Source of the DNA: Selaginella tamariscina | Lineage: Eukaryota; Streptophyta; Lycopodiopsida; Selaginellales; Selaginellaceae | DNA length: 64,000 nucleotides | NCBI GenBank assembly: GCA_003024785.1 | Contig: PUQB01000950.1 | Span: forward strand, 1-64,000 | Reading direction: 5' to 3' | Shown here: positions 1-10,430 of the stretch, piece by piece | Layout of the letters: every line of letters starts with the position of its first letter | Position numbering within the stretch: the stretch's first letter is position 1 | Program-made: the position numbers and the translations under genes | The notes under the pieces: model-generated | Seen by the model: the letters and a program-made list of their open reading frames with translations, nothing else | Told to the model about the DNA's origin: nothing | Database searches by the model: none

Positions 1-324
1 TATATACCTATGTACATATATACATACATATATTATGTGTACAGTATCTGTATAATTTTATTTATTTATCTATTTCTCGCACACACACACACTCCTATAT
101 ATATATATACACACACACATATATATATAATTTTATTGATTTGTTTGTTTATTTGTATGATTTTATTTGTTTCACACATGCATACACACGATATACATAT
201 AATTTGTGTATTAGTATAATTGTGTATAATTTGTGTATCAGTATAATTTTATTGATTTGTCTATCTCTGGCACACACACGCACTCTCCTACACACATATA
301 CATATATATAAATATATATGTGCG
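1..324. repeat. AT-rich and CA-rich microsatellite DNA
   Basis: The first 320 bases are runs of TATA, CACACA and TTTAT with no coding signal. Open frames here are composed of Tyr/Ile/His/Thr from the simple repeat. It forms the left margin of the palindrome array. Confidence 0.85.
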
Positions 325-975
325 TAGCGGCGGGATTAATCCCGCCGCTATATGGTTAGTCCCTCGGCGGCGGATTAATCCCGCCGCCCTTCAGGCAGGC
401 TATTCCGTTAGCCTCATGAGCGGCGGGATTAATCCCGCCGCGTACGCATGCCCTGCGCAGAATCGGGCGGGATTTATCCCGCCGCCAAAGGCCTGCCTGA
501 AGGGCCTAGGCGGCGGGATTAATCCCGCTCGATTCCGCGCAGGGCATTGGCGTCCGGCGGGATTAATCGCCGCCTAGGCCCGAGTAAAGGGCCTGGGCAG
601 CGGATTAATCCCGCTGCCCTGCGCGGAATCGGGCGGGATTAATCCCGCCGCCAAAGGCCTGCCTGAAGGGCCTAGGCGGCGGGATTAATCCCGCCGATTC
701 GCGCAGGGCATTGGCGTCCAGCGGGATTAATCCCGCCGCCTAGGGCCCGAGTGAAGGGCCTGGCGGCGGGATTAATCCCGCTGCCCTGCGGAATCGGGCG
801 GGATTAATCCCGCCGCCAAAGGCCTGCCTGAAAGCGGGATTAATCCCGCCCGATTTCGCAGGGAATTGGCGTCCGCGGGATTAATCCCGCCGCATAGGGA
901 CCGAGTGAAGGCCCTGGGCGGCGGGATTAATCCCGCCGAGCCTTCAATGCCTATTGGAGGAATGAATCCCGCCAC
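325..975. repeat. array of GC-rich palindromes (GGCGGGATTAATCCCGCC family)
   Basis: About thirteen copies of a palindrome centred on GGATTAATCC lie within 650 bases. The core CGGCGGGATTAATCCCGCCG equals its own reverse complement; the first copy is a perfect 26-bp palindrome at 325-350. Others are at about 366-388, 420-441, 465-485, 511-529, 555-575, 599-616, 631-652, 675-696, 720-740, 772-792, 797-815, 836-850, 873-892 and 918-938. Several have lost one base or one arm, but the centre is well kept. The array lies about 700-1,300 bases upstream of the ParB-like/methyltransferase-like gene, and a degenerate copy sits inside that gene's intron. Frames opened by the array give repeated GGINPAA or AGLIPP peptides and are artefacts. 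Confidence 0.9.
461..860. repeat. ~165-bp higher-order tandem unit carrying several palindromes
   Basis: The block beginning AATCGGGCGGG recurs at 461, 627 and 792, giving periods of 166 and 165 bases. Each unit carries the sequence GCCAAAGGCCTGCCTGAA followed by further palindromes separated by GCGCAGGGCATTGGCGTCC-like spacers. The spacers are conserved as well as the palindromes, so the array grew by tandem duplication of multi-site blocks. Confidence 0.8.
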
Positions 976-1306
976 CCTTCCTTTTTCTCATTGGTGAGTC
1001 GGACCAATCCCAAACGTTTCTGTCTGAGACGTAGAAGGTTTACAACATACCAATGGAGAGAACTGGGAAGGGTGGCGAAATTCATTTAACCATCCCTTAC
1101 ATGGTGGGCGAGATTAATCCCGCCTCCTTTCTGGAGTCACTGAAGGGGTGTGCCAAATAAATCCTGCCAGTTCTCTCTGAGACCGAGAAGGGTGGCAAGA
1201 TTAATTCCGCACTCCCGTTCAAGGCCTCCAGAAAGGTGGCGAGATTAATCCCGCCCACTCTTTCAGGAGGCATTGAAGGGGTGGCGAGATTAATCCCGCC
1301 GCACCT
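976..1306. repeat. diverged outer copies of the palindrome family
   Basis: After a 130-base gap, three copies of the variant GGCGAGATTAATCCCGCC appear at 1107-1124, 1238-1255 and 1283-1300. They are embedded in sequence of the type 'cattgaaggggtggcgag' and 'ctggagtcactgaagg' that also recurs. The half-site GGCGAG replaces GGCGGG in all three, so this is a separate sub-family on the gene-proximal side of the array. Confidence 0.75.
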
Positions 1307-1414
1307 TCCATGTGAATATATATGTGTATTAGTATATATAAGTTGCATATCTCATTTTATTTACTTTTATCATCTTATCATAATATTTCGAGTAAAAGCT
1401 AGGAAACTATGTAA

Positions 1415-1501
1415 AACTGTCCAGAGCTCACATTTGTGGTGGTTCTAAAACGAAATGTTATCTTTCTTTTGCACTAGCACAAAGGTGAGCTTTGGACAGT
1501 T
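1415..1501. other. 24-bp imperfect inverted repeat (hairpin)
   Basis: Arms 1415-1438 and 1478-1501 are reverse complements with two mismatches, one of which would be a G-U pair in RNA. The loop is 39 bases. It lies between the palindrome array and the start codon of the ParB-like/methyltransferase-like gene at 1643. It could be a promoter or leader hairpin, a miniature element end, or a terminal repeat of a small insertion. Nothing decides between these. Confidence 0.6.
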
Positions 1502-1642
1502 AATTCCGTCACTTCTCTCTGTGTATTATTTTTGTATATTCGGGTTTATACAAGTGTGTGTGCGTTTTTATATGATTTGTATTCATAGTGTATTATTTTG
1601 CAGAAGGACGATTTAATTAAACAAGGAGATCGAGTCATTAGT

Positions 1643-4600
1643 ATGGAGTCGTCGTCAAATTCTGGGTAAGAATTAAAATAAATCTGTTATACTCGGATAT
1701 GTGCTTGAACTAATCATTTTTGTATTCAGATGTGGAATTGAGGTGACATTAAAGACGAGAGCAGGAGAAGAGATGGGCAGGGGGATTCTGGAATCAACTT
1801 GGCCATATTTCAAACTAAACGGGAAGCGCATTGGAACAACCATGGTTGCTGTCAAACTAACCTCTGTCACATCGCATGGACAAGCAAAACAATGGAAAGT
1901 GGGTGTGCTAGTCAAGCATCCGAAAGCATGCTGTGAACCCAGATTGAACGATGCTCGACACATATGCCTTGTTCCATCCAATGTCACGTTCTCGGATCCA
2001 GAGGTCGCCAGTTACAACATTAATTTCGGGTGGTTTTGTCGACTTGTGGATAATGACGTTCACGTGTTCACTAATGATGTTGACCTTGGAGTTCTTCTTC
2101 AACTCAACGAAAGCCCATCTATGGAGGGGATCCACTGGATGTCTACTTCGAAGATCTTCAGACTCATCGAGTAGGTGTATTCTCAGGAGATATTGCTTCA
2201 CAATACAGAAAATCACAAGTGGAGCAATCGTCCCTCTTCACATTGAAGAAGAACACAGCGACATCATAAAGGAGATTGAGAGGGTGGCTTGGTCTCAGGT
2301 TCTTTACAGATCACGTTCAATTTGCTTAGCAAATTTCGGGAGCTGGAAGAGTGTGCCGAGAACATTAGAACAGCATCAATCGGGGATCACACATGTTGAT
2401 TCGGATCGTAGAAGAAAATCATTAGTCGTTTTGTCAGCTGCACCTGTGGCGTCCCATGCTGCAATAAGCCACAAGGAAATGATGTTGGATGATAGGATTT
2501 ACGAGTGTAGGGTTAAGTATTGCAGCGTCAACCCAAACTTCAATTACAGGCCACTGAATCAGGAACGTGTAGCTGAGCTCATGGAGAAGATGAAGGACGA
2601 CAATTCTTACACCGTTCCACATAATGCTGTTTTGTGCGCATACTACGAGAGAAACAAAGGCGCTGACAAAGTGTGGATCACAACACCGGAACAAATGAGG
2701 AAGGTTCAGACGGAGAATAGAAAATCAGTTAAGTACTACATCATTAGTGGCCAGCACACAATAACGGCAGCCCAACGACTTCTCGACGAACACAACAAAG
2801 GAACGATGGCAACAAAACTTTCCGAGCATACCCGTGAGAAGCTGACGAAAAGATCGGCGTTTTTAGCGAAGCCGAATCTCACAATCGAGCAGTACCATAA
2901 GTTATCGGCGGAATGGGACGCTGCAGACACCAACCACTACAACAGCAAAATATGGGAGAAGTTCAAACACACGCGAGCCGTGTGGGAATCTCTTCAGCGA
3001 CCACAAAGAGCTACCGCAGGGAATACACAATCTGCGGACTACCGGGTAAGCAAATTGTTTGGGCGGGATTTATCTCGCCGGTATATTAATCTGTCTTTTT
3101 TCTCAGAGAGTTGAAGAAATTGTAGCAGTTGATTTTGCCCAGGTGGGCGGGAAGGAAACATCCTTTTTGATGATGTTGATTTCTTGTCCCGAGGATAGGA
3201 TCTTTGCGAAATGGTTGGGGATTATGGAATCCTTTGCAAAAGGAACACTGAAGAAGAAGCAGACAAGTGAAGTGGAGCCCTCAGAGAAGTCTGCAAAGAA
3301 ACCCAGTAAGACGCCGAAGGCTAAGTCTGTTCAATCTATAAAGGATGTAGACAACGATTTCAAGCTCACATGGTTGAAGCCTTTAAATGGAACAACGATG
3401 GAGGAGATGGAAGTCTTGGCTGATTTGGTGATTGATGGCAAATTACAGATTAACAACAGCAGCCCCACCTCTCCTTTTCATCTCAAGGCAATGGAGTTGA
3501 AGACGGTCAGGCACTTCAAGGAGTGGTTGGGAATACACTGCCACAAACTGGGTTGGATTTCGGCTTCAACATACGAAGAGGTCAGCAAATATTTGCATGT
3601 GACAAATGATGATATGCTTGTCGAATGGGTGAATCAATCGGAAGATCTGGGCAAGAATCTATTGCACGCCAACGCCAAAAAGGAGAACATTGCGATGACG
3701 CCTTCTCTTATGGCAGTCCTTCAGCAGCGGAGAACCGAGTTGAACCTTATAAAGGAGGATGCTACGAATCACGACAAGCCCTACAGATGTTTGTTGTTGG
3801 ATTCGGAGACTTTATGGGGTACCATCACTGCTTGTAGGAAACCGTTTCAATTGTTCGTGATGGATCGGCGGGTGTCAAAAAATCCTTCGACAGACAGGAC
3901 ACTAGAGGATTTGGTGGAGAAACTTAGTCGTGCAAGTATGTACAAAGAAGGTATTTATTATTGAATTCATACTTGCACTCTTGACTGATATCTACGTTTT
4001 CAGGTATTTATTTCTTGATTCTTGCTCATGTCACCGATGCCTTCCCTTTGCCTTTGCCAAGAGGAATAAACATCGTTGGACAGGATTTTATATGAATGAT
4101 GCTGATCCGAAGTGCATTGATTCGGTTGTTCACTTGGTTGTTAGGAATGCGCCAAACATTTCAAACTTCCAAATGACTGGCCAGGCATCTGTTTGCACTC
4201 CAACGGCCCTGAACCTCCATCCGATACACCGATAGGTGAGAGTGACGTATTCGGCAATGTACGTTATCCAAACATCACAAGTCAAGCGGCACGGAGCATC
4301 GTCAACTTGATCAGGGGTCCTCACAGTGATGCGTGGGTTTTTGACTACTGCACTAGGGGGTCCGTCTTGAAGGAGTGTTACCTTCGGCATACATGTGTAT
4401 TTGCCGTTGAAAAGGATAAGACCATGGTTGAGGACCTGAACAAGTGGATAGATAGGTTCTCAACTGACTACCCCAACGAATCCATAAAGGAGTATTTGAG
4501 AAAGTTCCCTCCAGATAAGTGCGATAGCTCTGAAGACGAATCTGGTTCAATGTCGGAGTCTGAGGACGAACTTCAATCAGATATTAGACCGGAAGTTATC

Positions 4601-4750
4601 TCGAGGAGTACAGAACATTCGCACACTCCATTACCCATGGAAACATCAATAGAAGATGCAGAAGATCTTGAACCATCTCACAAGCGGCTTAGACCTTCTT
4701 CGCCTCACTCAGAAGGTAATAGCGAAGAAGAATTGTTAATGAAGTTTTAG
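1643..4750 (+). pseudogene. ParB-like / DNA-methyltransferase-like protein gene, locus 1 (frame-broken)
   Basis: I infer a spliced gene. Exon 1 is 1643-1665 (ATG, 23 nt, donor GTAAG); exon 2 starts at 1730 after TTCAG. An intron at 3046-3106 (GTAAGC..CTCAG) and one from 3936 or 3951 to 4003 are clear and keep phase. The stop is TAG at 4748-4750. Translated blocks in order: an N-terminal unknown domain (about 1730-2110); a ParB N-terminal-like domain at about 2490-2800, with RPLNQERVAELMEKM followed by YYIISGQHTITAAQRLLD; a Lys-rich linker (3244-3340); a block ending PFQLFVMDRR (about 3850-3870) where a DNA methylase would have its DPPY motif; and a C-terminal block (4260-4440) AARSIVNLIRG..WVFDYCTRGSVL..FAVEKDK matching the motif I region of beta-class N4/N6 DNA methylases; then an acidic Ser-rich tail. 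Frame changes near 2120, 2240, 4050 and 4170 have no good splice sites, so it is probably a pseudogene or carries sequence errors. The catalytic motifs are eroded. Confidence 0.65.
3046..3106 (+). other. 61-bp intron containing a degenerate palindrome of the upstream array
   Basis: Donor GTAAGC at 3046 and acceptor TTTTTTCTCAG ending 3106 join two phase-0 reading frames (..ADYR | RVEEIVAV..). Within it, 3062-3079 reads GGCGGGATTTATCTCGCC, a variant of the palindrome family of 325-1300. The same TTTAT centre occurs in the array copy at 465-485. The position inside a confidently defined intron makes this copy non-coding. Confidence 0.75.
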
Positions 4751-4929
4751 AGTGACGAATAGTTGTAAATGAGTGTAACATAAGGCATTTTTGTATATTT
4801 CGTTTATATTTGTACAGAAAATAAATTCTCAAGGATTAATGAAGCTTTTAGTTCAAACATGGGTCACACATTAACAAGGTAAATAATATACCTTGATAAT
4901 TTTAAGGTCAGCTAATTATCATTTTGCAG
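4751..4929. other. 3' flank of locus 1
   Basis: AT-rich sequence with several AATAAA-like hexamers (AAAATAAATT near 4820) that could serve as polyadenylation signals for the preceding gene. No coding sequence is seen. Confidence 0.4.
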
Positions 4930-5996
4930 ATGTAATGAAACAATTGAGAACATGGATTTTCAGCATTGGCATGAGGTAAGAGAGGGGTTTGGCGACAATT
5001 TCTTGTGCCACATGTCAGAATGACAGAGTTCATGCAGGAAATGGATAATAATGCAGCTCAAAACATCGTTACCATGGGGGCCACTTCAGTTTTTTCATCA
5101 TCATTTTTATTGGCTTCAGTTCCGAAATCAATTTCTTCAGCGCATGCAATATCTGAATCTTGTAAGGATGATGTACAATTAAATGATGAAGGGATAGGCA
5201 ACGAGATAGTGCAACGGATAAATGTGAAAGGGAGCAAACAAGTGATTTGCAAAGTATTCAAGAGGCAACGCTATCTCATGTTACTCATGGCCATATTGTG
5301 TTGTTGGATGTCAATGGTGTTCTGCTTCATCGACAAAGGCCCGAGGATAGGAAAAAAGAAATCAAACAAGGAGATTTCATTCCTTGTCATGGTAAATTTC
5401 GATATGATATTATTTTTCGTCCAGGGTTGGATCGTCTCTTTCAAAAGCTTAAGGAGATGGGTGCGCTTGTGGGGATTTGGTCATGCATGCAGATTCATAA
5501 CTTAACACCGCTGTTGAATTTGCTTAAGAAACATTGTAGTGTTGCAGAAGAGGTGATTCGTAAAGATTGGATTTTTGACCAGCGAATATGTTATAAACCT
5601 CTCGAATTTCACAATATAAGAAAGGAAAGCAAGCCATACTTCTTCAAGAATGAAAGAATAATTGGGACTCATGGGGAGATCAGTCGCTTAAGGATAATGA
5701 AGAATGCACATATCTTAGTAGTAGACGACTCTCCTCAGAAGGCTATGCTCAACCAAAACATTGCTTGTATTCATCCAATCACTTTCGATCCATATTCTGA
5801 TACGATATCATGGATGAGCTAGTGAACTACTTGGATACGTGCCTCAGAAAGAAGAATCTCGAAAATTTTTGTGAGCAGTATCCACCGTATCATACATTTC
5901 CTGAAGCTTTTCTTTCTCGTGATTTTGAATTTTATAAAATGAAGGATAGCAACCGGGCGCTTTATAATATTATTCTTAAGGAACGTCATTTTTAGA
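4930..5996 (+). pseudogene. FCP1/NIF-like (HAD superfamily) phosphatase homologue, frame-broken
   Basis: An exon at 4930-4975 (acceptor TTTTGCAG, donor GTAAG) is followed by a candidate 43-nt intron and a long exon from 5019. After a ~180-residue leader the HAD motif I appears as VLLDVNGVLLHR (about 5301-5336). It is followed by RPGLDRLFQKLKEMGALVGIWS (motif II region, S in the usual place), KDWIFDQ, and motif III as VVDDSPQKAML (about 5720-5752). This matches the plant family of FCP1-homology proteins, which often have D-x-N instead of D-x-D in motif I. The leader frame changes near 5190-5240 and the C-terminus changes frame near 5810, where a conserved-looking tail continues to the stop at 5993-5995. 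Known relatives dephosphorylate proteins such as the RNA polymerase II tail; the Asn and the frame breaks make activity doubtful here. It could be transposon cargo or a host gene. Confidence 0.6.
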
Positions 5997-6475
5997 TGAG
6001 CCTTTATGCAGACCTGGTCTTATTACATCTTATGTATTAACAAGGATGGCAACTCCCAATTGCATTCGTGAGAGTGTTAGTGGTGGCAACAACATCAAGA
6101 TATTGACCAAAATGATTTGATTAATCCGGAGAGTGATGATTTAGACAAAATGAGGAGATTTCTCTGTATGGTTAGGAAGAAAGTATTTATAAATAAATTA
6201 ACATGTTGATAAGAAATGATTTCATTTGTAATTATGTTTGATAGTATTTCTTCATTATTGTAAACTATTTTTAGAATAATATGAATATTCTAAGATATTT
6301 TAGGAATATTCCTTACTAAGTAAGGTTATTGAAGGATTAATTAATTAATTAATTAATATTTAAGGCTTAATTACATATTAATTAAATGATTAATTAATAA
6401 TTAAAACTTAAGTATTAATTAGTAATTTATTTTATATTCCCATTTTCACGTATCATGCCCACTTTAGTTACAACG
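5996..6475. other. AT-rich spacer with GAATATTC repeats and TTAATTAA runs
   Basis: No gene. At 6283-6311 two GAATATTC palindromes flank AGATATTTTAG, very like the left terminal repeat of the MULE element at 48,091-48,121. At about 6335-6420 are runs of TTAATTAA. This may be an eroded terminus of an element containing locus 1. Confidence 0.5.
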
Positions 6476-7185
6476 TGCATTAATGCCTTTTTGAATGTGC
6501 AAGTAGGTTTTCGGGCCAAGGAATCTGACCAACTCCTTGGAAGTAATGTACCCACGTCACAAAGGCGTGATCTTGCCAACGATAAGGATAGTTTAACCCA
6601 AAGATGGGACGTACCCCTGTCATGTGGAAGTTAGAGTGGCACAACAGAGGGTTGTGCCTTAACGACATAAGCTTAGCTTGCACCGGTAGGAGGTTAATGA
6701 GCTCTCTTTTGAACCCAGGAAGCCTCACTACATATACTCTACCTTATTTATGCGACGGACCCGCCCCCTTTGTTTTCCTAAGTGAGTAAGTGGGTTTGGC
6801 ATGGAAATGCCAGCCCTTAGAGAAAATGAGTTGTCCTAACCTAACCCTAAACCTAACCCCTAGGGGGGTTAGGGGCGTGGGGTTAAGGAACCCTAGGGTT
6901 AGGTTAACCCTAGGGGTGTCCCTAACCCTTATTTTGACAAGCTATACTTTGCGAAGAATCCTAATCTAGAACGGTCAAAATGGGGGAGAGTTTTCTAAAT
7001 GGAAATACTAGCTTCACTAGAGTTTCTTGCAAATACTTAATGACACCCGGCTGGACCATCACTAGATACCCAAGTGCACTATGTGGGCCTGTTTCTTTCT
7101 ACATTTAGGGTTTGTCACATAATCCAGTAAGTAACAATAATCAAACCCCAAAGTAAAGGGTCGAGTCATAGTAAAAACTATGACA
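6476..7185 (-). mobile_element. 5'-truncated chromovirus LTR (copy A)
   Basis: It aligns with the two full LTRs at 27,691-28,670 and 34,010-34,969 from about their position 270 to the end (..GTAAAAACTATGACA at 7185), including the CCTAACCCTAAACC block at 6838-6925. The first ~270 bases are missing. What follows at 7186 matches what follows the 34,969 LTR end, so it is the edge of a segmental duplication and not an independent insertion. Confidence 0.85.
6835..6930. repeat. telomere-like CCTAACCCTAAACC motifs inside the LTR
   Basis: Degenerate CCCTAA/CCCTAAA units in both orientations (..TAACCCTAAACCTAACCCC.. then GGGGTTAGGGG..) occur here and at matching sites of both other LTR copies (about 28,318-28,410 and 34,620-34,715). 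Because they sit at the same place in each LTR they are part of the LTR and not a chromosome end. Confidence 0.75.
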
Positions 7186-7705
7186 CCTTGAGCACCACCT
7201 TTAGCTTGGTTTGCCATTCGTATGAGGAAGGGTGAGGGTTCTAGGGGTGGCACTCCCAGCTTCTAATGGAGCTCCATTGACATGATATTCACACCCGATC
7301 CTCCATTTATGATCATGTTTTGGATTGTGCGTCCTACAACCTGGATTGGTATGGTTGGTACGTCGTCAATGAAATCGACTATTGTCATTGTGACCCTTGG
7401 ATGGTCTGTACAGCTCTCAGGTGAGGACTTCATACAACCCAGGGGATAGGTGGAGTAGCTCACCTATGGTCACCAACACTTGGGTTTGCTGTACTTTCCC
7501 TGTGAGGACTTCCTATAACCTTGTCATTCCTCTTGATCCTTGTCCCTACGGGAGTCTTATCTGCTCTACAACGGTCCTCCACTTTGGCGCACTTTCTCGC
7601 CCACTATCTCAGCTTAGTGGGCTTTGTTGCCACTTCCTCCTCACTAGATTCCCCATTGTCTTCATCCTCTATGATTGGTGGTTTTGCCCTCTTCTGTCTG
7701 TTAGG

Positions 7706-8855
7706 TGTCACAACCCGATATAGGATACAGGATTCCGGATACAGGATACGGGTTACAGGATATACTTATAGGATATGCTACAGGATATGCCTAGAGGATA
7801 AGGGTCACTATTCTTAGCTCATGACTAGATTAAACTCATGATTAGATTAGCTTGGAGTTGTGAGCATAAAAAGCTCCAACCTAATTGTTGTACAATCAGT
7901 TACTATCAACACCAGTCATTCTACGATCATTCTTGTTCTTGTCTTGTTTGTATCTTGTTCCTTGCCTCTTGCTTTTGTCTTGCTCTCGGATCCTGTCCTG
8001 TTCCTATCTTGCTCCCGGATCTTATCTTGTTCCTGTCTTGCTCCTGGATCCTGTCCTGCGCCTGGTCTTGCTCCTAAGTTCCTAGTTCCTGCTCCTGCTC
8101 CTTGTCTTGCTATCTTGCTCCATTCCTATCCAATTCCTAGTCCTACTATCCTACTCCGGTTCCTTCCAGCTCCTTGTCTTGCTATCCTGCTCCTGTCCTG
8201 CTATCCTGCTTCGGTTCCTACTATCCTACTTCGGTTCCTATCCAACTCCTTGTCTTGCTATCCTGCTCCTTGTCCTGCTATCCTACTCCGATTCTTATTC
8301 AGCTCCCTGTCCTGCTATCCTACTCCGATTCTTATTCAGCTCCTTGTCCTGCTATCCTACTTCATTTCCTATCAGCTCCTATCCTGCTATCCTGCTCCAT
8401 TTCCTATTCTGCTCCTTGTCCTGCTATCTTGCTTCCATTTCTTATCCTACTCCTTGTCCTGCTATCCTGCTCCATTTCCTATTCTGCTCCATTTCCTATC
8501 CTGCTCCTTGTCTTGCTATCCTGCTCCAGTTCCTATCCAGCTCCTTATCCTGCTATCTTGCTCCATTTCTATCCTGCTCTTTGTCCTGCTATCCTGCTCC
8601 TTGTCCTGCTATCCTACTCCTTGTTCTGCTATCAATGCTCCTTGTGCTGCTATCCTGCTCCAGTTCCTATCCTACTCCTTGTCCTACTCTTGAGTTCCTA
8701 GTTCCTATCCTGTTCCAGTTCCTATCTTGCTCCTTATCCTGCTCCTTGTTTTGCTCCTGAGTTCCAAGTTCCTGTCCTGCTCCTTGTCTTGCTCCTGAGG
8801 CCTCCTTGTTCTTGGAATCCTGCTCACCTCCTTGTTCCTGGATCGTGGCTTGACA
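7706..8855 (+). mobile_element. solo LTR of the small gypsy family, with 5-bp target duplication
   Basis: It begins TGTCACAACCCGATATAGG and ends GATCGTGGCTTGACA, matching the ends of the LTRs at 13,814-14,191 and 17,632-17,989. It is flanked by perfect TTAGG duplications (7701-7705 and 8856-8860). Copy B lacks it: the corresponding sequence around 35,480 reads straight through. At 1,150 bp it is three times the family's usual 360-390 bp because of an internal minisatellite. Confidence 0.85.
7930..8830 (+). repeat. TCCTGCTATCCTGCTCCTTG minisatellite inside the solo LTR
   Basis: About forty degenerate units built from CTTGTCCTGCTATCCTGCTCC and TTCCTATC words. The parent LTR has only the short stretch 'cttgttccttgctcttgccttgctcttg'. 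All three plus frames stay open for up to 277 codons giving Leu/Ser/Cys/Pro-rich repeats; this is composition, not a gene. Confidence 0.85.
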
Positions 8856-9540
8856 TTAGGCTTGTGACCTCGTGATTGCTTCGCATTGTAGTTCTGGTGG
8901 TGACATTGCTACATGGTTAGCTTGCGACATGGAGGTTGGTGTTTGTGGGAGAGATGGTTGGTCCTTCGGCTACCTTTGCAGACCCCGGTGCATGCACTTC
9001 TAGCATAGGCTTGATCATTGAGATTCAGGAGCAACGGTTGGTTGGTGGGGACTCCATAGGCTAGATGTGGGGTGACTTATGTAGCCTCAATCGTCACCAG
9101 GATGCTATTGCCAACGCCCAATCCTATGGGTTCCTAGCTGGGGTCCGGCCTATACCTCAGGATATGCAGGAATGTGCGGTGGTGGCCTCTACCTAGACAC
9201 TGTGAGGGTTTCGTGTGCCGGTGGAGTGGAGCTCCTTTCTAGCAGTGTTGCAGCCTCCTCTGCTAGGAAGCTGGACGGCGAGAGGAGGAGGGAGATTTGG
9301 GAAGTGGCAATGGTAAACAAAAGAGATTTATATATTGCCTTTTGAGATACAGGGTGGCCCCTTCCCCAAAGAAGGTCGGAGCAAGATACAATCAAGAATA
9401 TGGATTAGAAGAACCCCGACCCATTGCTTACTTCTTATTTAAATAGTGGGTTGATTGGTGCTAGATAATAGGCCTAGGTGGCACTCCCCCACCATGTGAC
9501 TGGGTCTTATCCTATGGCTTTAATGCACCTCCCTTACGCA

Positions 9541-10430
9541 TGTTGTCCTGAGTACCTTGGTAGTCAATCTAGATATAATATAATATCCAAATATGTATGA
9601 TTTACAAATTAAAACAAATTCTCATACACAATAAACTAAATATATAATGTAGTAGCTCTAAATTATTAAATAACAACAAAAAACTGTAGATGACACATTC
9701 AAAGTGAATGAAAACTTCTTCAAATAAGCAAACATAAGAAGAACACCATCAAATAAAAGTGTGAGTGGGTGCGTGCCTGTGTGTTTGTGTGCATGCGTGT
9801 GCGGGTGTGATATGAACATGTGAGACTAATATGCATGTGAAAAACCTGCATGACGCATGTGCTTGTTGCTTATACAATGTAAAACATGTATATATAGAAA
9901 TGAATACAGACTTTTATTAAATCATAATTAACATTTAAACTCTAATATATATACAATAGCTAACGGTACAAAAGGAGATCTTTTGTTTTTCATAGATGTG
10001 CATAATATATATTTATTAGTTGCCATTCACCACATATGACAATGCTGACTTATGTAATATTACTTGTAATATGTATATTGTATAATAATGTATTCACACT
10101 ATGGCTGTTTATGTCCACTTATACCCATAATCAATACGATATCACCACAATAGACGTATATAGATGTATACACAATTGCATATAGTCATTTAGGATTGTA
10201 AAAGTCAGCCCAAACTTGTTGGAGTTGTAAGGCAAATTGAAGTGTGTGTGAGAGAGGGGAGGGTCGTATGCCCACATGGTACACATTCATGTTCAAACAC
10301 CAGCCATGGCTAGTTCACAATATTATACAATCTAACCACTGTGTTAAAACTCATATGCTTGTTTGTTCTACCACGTGGTACATTTGCGTGGTCAATTGAG
10401 GGTATATTTAAAATAGATACGCGACCAAGA
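9541..10430. other. AT-rich non-coding DNA (duplicated at about 36,170-37,060)
   Basis: AT-rich sequence with TG-rich stretches (GTGTGTTTGTGTGCATG near 9780). No convincing gene. It is near-identical to copy B over the whole length, so it serves to align the duplication. Confidence 0.6.

Larger units (their letters stand above)
7186..9540 (-). mobile_element. old gypsy-type element remnant, copy A (protease and upstream part)
   Basis: The minus strand at 7463-7263 encodes a retropepsin-like stretch, VPTIPIQVVGRT..INGGSGVNIM, where the active-site DGGSG is changed to NGGSG. The continuation after 8861 includes a ~70-codon minus ORF at 9395-9189 of unknown role. The same sequence flanks the chromovirus at 34,970-36,060. 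Many stops; it is a relic. The family resembles plant gypsy elements with GGSGVN proteases. It is interrupted by the solo LTR at 7706-8855, absent from copy B. Confidence 0.6.

Noticed and set aside
233-975. ORFs with repeated GGINPAA/AGLIPP peptides
   Set aside because: Produced by translating the palindrome array; present on both strands because the unit is its own reverse complement.
325-1300. CRISPR or integron attC array
   Set aside because: Spacers are themselves conserved, spacing is irregular, no cas or integrase gene, eukaryotic context with introns.
2171-2186. A 16-base intron GTAGGTGTATTCTCAG restoring frame in locus 1
   Set aside because: It satisfies GT..AG and phase but is far below any credible intron length; a frame break elsewhere is more likely.
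6835-6930. Interstitial telomere
   Set aside because: The same motif is at the same place in three LTR copies, so it is LTR sequence.
7860-8760. Overlapping long plus-strand ORFs (175-277 codons), Leu/Ser/Cys/Pro-rich
   Set aside because: All three frames are open because of the TCCTGCTATCC minisatellite within a solo LTR; no real protein features and absent from copy B.
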